Part shown: in pieces, positions 62,053-64,000 of the stretch
Numbering within the stretch: position 1 is the stretch's first letter
How the letters are laid out: every line of letters begins with the position of its first letter
Assembly (NCBI RefSeq): GCF_007556705.1
Contig: NZ_VJOL01000001.1
Location: forward strand, 1-64,000
From: Tepidimonas thermarum
GTDB lineage: Bacteria > Pseudomonadota > Gammaproteobacteria > Burkholderiales > Burkholderiaceae_C
Direction: 5' to 3'
DNA length: 64,000 bases
The notes under the pieces: generated by a model
What the model saw: the letters and a program-made list of their open reading frames with translations, nothing else
Told to the model about the DNA's origin: nothing
The model's database searches: none
Program-made: the position numbers and the translations under genes

Positions 62053-63725
62053 GGACGAGCTCCTGTAACGGCAGGCGCCGCCGCCAGCACACCCACCAGG
62101 TGCTCGGCGGCGTGCAAAGCGGCATCGCGAAACGGCAGATAGATATGCTGCACATCGAGCTGCTGCAGCTCTTGCAGCGCGGCTTCGTCGCGCGCGGTAA
62201 CGGCAATGGCGCCGGTGTAGCCCGCGCTGCGCAGGCCGTGCACCACGGCACGGATCGACGACGCCAAGGGCAGTGTCACCACCACCCAGCGGGTCGCCTG
62301 CAAGGGCAGCGACTCCAGGAAGTCTGGGTTTTCGCCGTCCCCGTAATGCACGGGCAAACGTTCGCGCTTGAGGTCGCGCACGGCTTCCGGGTCGTGGTCG
62401 ATGCCCGCCACCGTCACCCCCTGGCGGCACAGCTCGCGCAGCAACCGGCTGCCATAGCGCCCCAGGCCAAAGACCAGCACCGCGGCCTCGTCGCTGCGCG
62501 GCGGGTGGCGGTCCACCGCCAGCTCCCGGTACGGGCGCCGCCGCTCAAAGATGCCCAGCCACGGCGCCAGCCGCTCGTACAGCGGTTGCGAATACAGAAT
62601 CATGTACGTGGACAGCGTAATCGTGATCAGCCCCACCAGCGTCGTCAGGCCCAGCGCCCGCACGTCCACGTGCCCCAGGGTAATGCCCATGGCCACGAAC
62701 ACGATCGAGAACTCGCTGATTTGCGCCACCGTCAGGCCTGCCAGGAAGCCGGTGCGCTTGCGATACCCCATGTAGCCCATGATCGCCATCACGATGAGCG
62801 GGTTGCCGATGAGCACGAACACCGCCAACACCAGCGCCGGCCACAACTCGTGCCCCAGGGTGGACAGATCCAACTCGGCCCCCAGGTGGATGAAGAAAAA
62901 CAGCAGCAAAAAGTCCCGCACCCCGCCCAGACGGGCGTTGATCGCCTCACGAAAGTGCGTGGAGGCCAGCGTAAAGCCCGCCACGAACGCACCGGCCTCC
63001 ATCGAAAACCCGGCCCACGCCCCCAGGGCCGCCAGCCCCACGCCCCAGGCCAGCGCAAAGACCAGCAGCAGTTCTTGCGAGCGGGCCATGACCGCGACCA
63101 CGCGCGGCAGGACCCAACGCATCAGCACCGCGATCAGCAGCACCGCCAACACGATGCGCCCCACCAGCGACGCCGCCACGGCCCAGCCGCTGCCGGCCAC
63201 GCCGGACTCGGGCGTGCGCAGCGCGCTCATGGCCATCATGGCCAGCACCACCGCCAGGTCCTGCACGATCAAAAACCCGACGGCGATACGGCCGTGCAGC
63301 GAGTCCAGCTCGCGCTTGTCGGTCAACAGCTTGACGATGATGATGGTGCTGGAAAACGTCAAGGCCACCGCCACGTACAGCGCGGTCATCACATCCTTGC
63401 CCAGCGCCAGGATCAGGACGAAGCCACCCGCAATCGTGAAGCCAAGCTGCCCCAAGCCGGTGGCCAGCGCCACGGGACCGATGTGGCGCACGTGGTGCCA
63501 ATCGAGCTTGAGGCCGACGATGAACAGCAGCACCGTCACGCCAATTTGTGCCAACAGCGCCACCTGATCATGGGCCTTGACCCAGCCCAAACCGGCGGGC
63601 CCGAGCGCGATGCCCACCACGATATAGGCAATGAGCACCGGCTGGCGCAAGCGCACGAACACGGCGCCCGCGGCAGCGGCCACCAGCAGCAGGATGGCAA
63701 ATTCGGCAAACGGTGTCATGGCCAT
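62049..63725 (-). CDS. Kef/YbaL-type cation:proton antiporter (CPA2) with TrkA-N domain
   Basis: About 558 residues. The first 380 form a CPA2 membrane domain with a dozen hydrophobic segments, including LTFSSTIIIVKLLTDKREL and the GFLIVQDLAVV loop with the conserved QD. The last part is a RCK/TrkA-N nucleotide-binding domain (VLVFGLGRYGSRLLREL, then AGIDHDPEAV). Potassium or sodium for proton exchange is likely; ion preference is unknown. ATG codons at 63725 and 63719 are the natural starts. Another at 63779 overlaps the upstream stop as TGATG and would add 18 charged residues. Confidence 0.92.
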   Translation of the reverse strand: MAMTPFAEFAILLLVAAAAGAVFVRLRQPVLIAYIVVGIALGPAGLGWVKAHDQVALLAQIGVTVLLFIVGLKLDWHHVRHIGPVALATGLGQLGFTIAGGFVLILALGKDVMTALYVAVALTFSSTIIIVKLLTDKRELDSLHGRIAVGFLIVQDLAVVLAMMAMSALRTPESGVAGSGWAVAASLVGRIVLAVLLIAVLMRWVLPRVVAVMARSQELLLVFALAWGVGLAALGAWAGFSMEAGAFVAGFTLASTHFREAINARLGGVRDFLLLFFFIHLGAELDLSTLGHELWPALVLAVFVLIGNPLIVMAIMGYMGYRKRTGFLAGLTVAQISEFSIVFVAMGITLGHVDVRALGLTTLVGLITITLSTYMILYSQPLYERLAPWLGIFERRRPYRELAVDRHPPRSDEAAVLVFGLGRYGSRLLRELCRQGVTVAGIDHDPEAVRDLKRERLPVHYGDGENPDFLESLPLQATRWVVVTLPLASSIRAVVHGLRSAGYTGAIAVTARDEAALQELQQLDVQHIYLPFRDAALHAAEHLVGVLAAAPAVTGARP

Positions 63726-63778
63726 GCTGGCCAGTGTGTCACGCGGCGCCAAACGTTCCCGCGTATGCTTGATCTGCA

Positions 63779-64000
63779 TCAACAGGCGAGCGCGCCAGCC
63801 ACCGCCTCGCCCACGGCCAGTGCACTGGTCAAGCCCGGCGACTCGAACCCCAGCAGGTGCACCAAGCCGGCCCACCCGTGTTCGGCAGGCCCCTCCAGGC
63901 GAAAGTCCGGCGCCGGCTCGCCCGGTCCATGGATTTTGGGCCGCACCCCGCTGTAGGCTGGCTGCAGGGCGCCGTCGGGCAGCCCGGGCCAGTAGCGGCG
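63779..64000 (-). CDS. FAD-dependent oxidoreductase (DAO/LhgO-like), C-terminal fragment
   Basis: The last 73 codons of a minus-strand gene that enters from the right edge. The closing pattern [38 protein letters not shown] and [15 protein letters not shown] matches the C-terminus of D-amino acid oxidase-type flavoenzymes, closest to L-2-hydroxyglutarate dehydrogenase LhgO and relatives. The FAD-binding N-terminus is outside the window, so the substrate cannot be settled. The stop overlaps a possible start of the antiporter gene. Confidence 0.85.
   Translation of the reverse strand, partial: RRYWPGLPDGALQPAYSGVRPKIHGPGEPAPDFRLEGPAEHGWAGLVHLLGFESPGLTSALAVGEAVAGALAC

Overview
The window is chromosomal DNA of a high-GC (about two thirds G+C) betaproteobacterium of the order Burkholderiales, most like a Comamonadaceae relative. 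The evidence is the protein families, the gene orders (rimP-nusA-infB-rbfA-truB-typA; rlmE-ftsH-folP-glmM; trxA-rho-rpmE; dnaX-ebfC-recR) and the long-type PstC/PstA subunits. Genus is not determined. Genes are densely packed, and many neighbours overlap by four bases (ATGA or GTGA). A -10 hexamer TACAAT recurs at promoters.

Layout. 1-580: 5' part of a group II intron with the start of its reverse transcriptase (minus strand), inserted just after the terminator hairpin of guaB. 625-3452: guaB, ratA-rnfH, smpB. 3545-13858: a long minus-strand operon for translation and transcription factors (rimP, nusA, infB, rbfA, truB, typA), extended into a DMT transporter and a 3-hydroxyisobutyryl-CoA hydrolase and preceded by a terminator-like hairpin in the leader. 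13930-18879: a YfcG-like GST, tRNA-Pro and tRNA-Arg, map, glnD and a small cytochrome c. 18848-24903: ligA, an orphan substrate-binding protein, recR, ebfC and dnaX, the last with an A9 slippage tract. 24935-29118: SRP RNA, trxA, rho, rpmE and a large membrane protein.

29115-50776 is the most coherent part. It begins with a full phosphate regulon (pstS, a duplicated-module lipoprotein, pstC, pstA, pstB, phoU, phoB, phoR), with ppx divergent and ppk-sixA beside it. A lipid-metabolism block follows directly: a PlcP-like metallophosphoesterase, an OlsB-like ornithine acyltransferase, LplT, a GT4 glycosyltransferase, an Mpo1-like membrane protein, a class III aminotransferase and phosphatidylserine decarboxylase. 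I see PhoB-box-like direct repeats (7-4-7 layout) in front of pstS, ppk and most of the lipid genes. The pstS and aminotransferase boxes each have a -10-like hexamer exactly 10 bases downstream. My reading is a phosphate-starvation membrane-remodelling island joined to the sensing, uptake and polyphosphate genes.

50773-64000: glmM, folP, ftsH, rlmE, yhbY, prlC, rpiA, pyrD, a LysE exporter, a double-domain universal stress protein, a Kef/YbaL-type antiporter, and the C-terminal end of an FAD-dependent oxidoreductase cut by the window edge. I saw no CRISPR array, prophage, plasmid origin or insertion sequence. All functional calls come from reading motifs, not from database searches.
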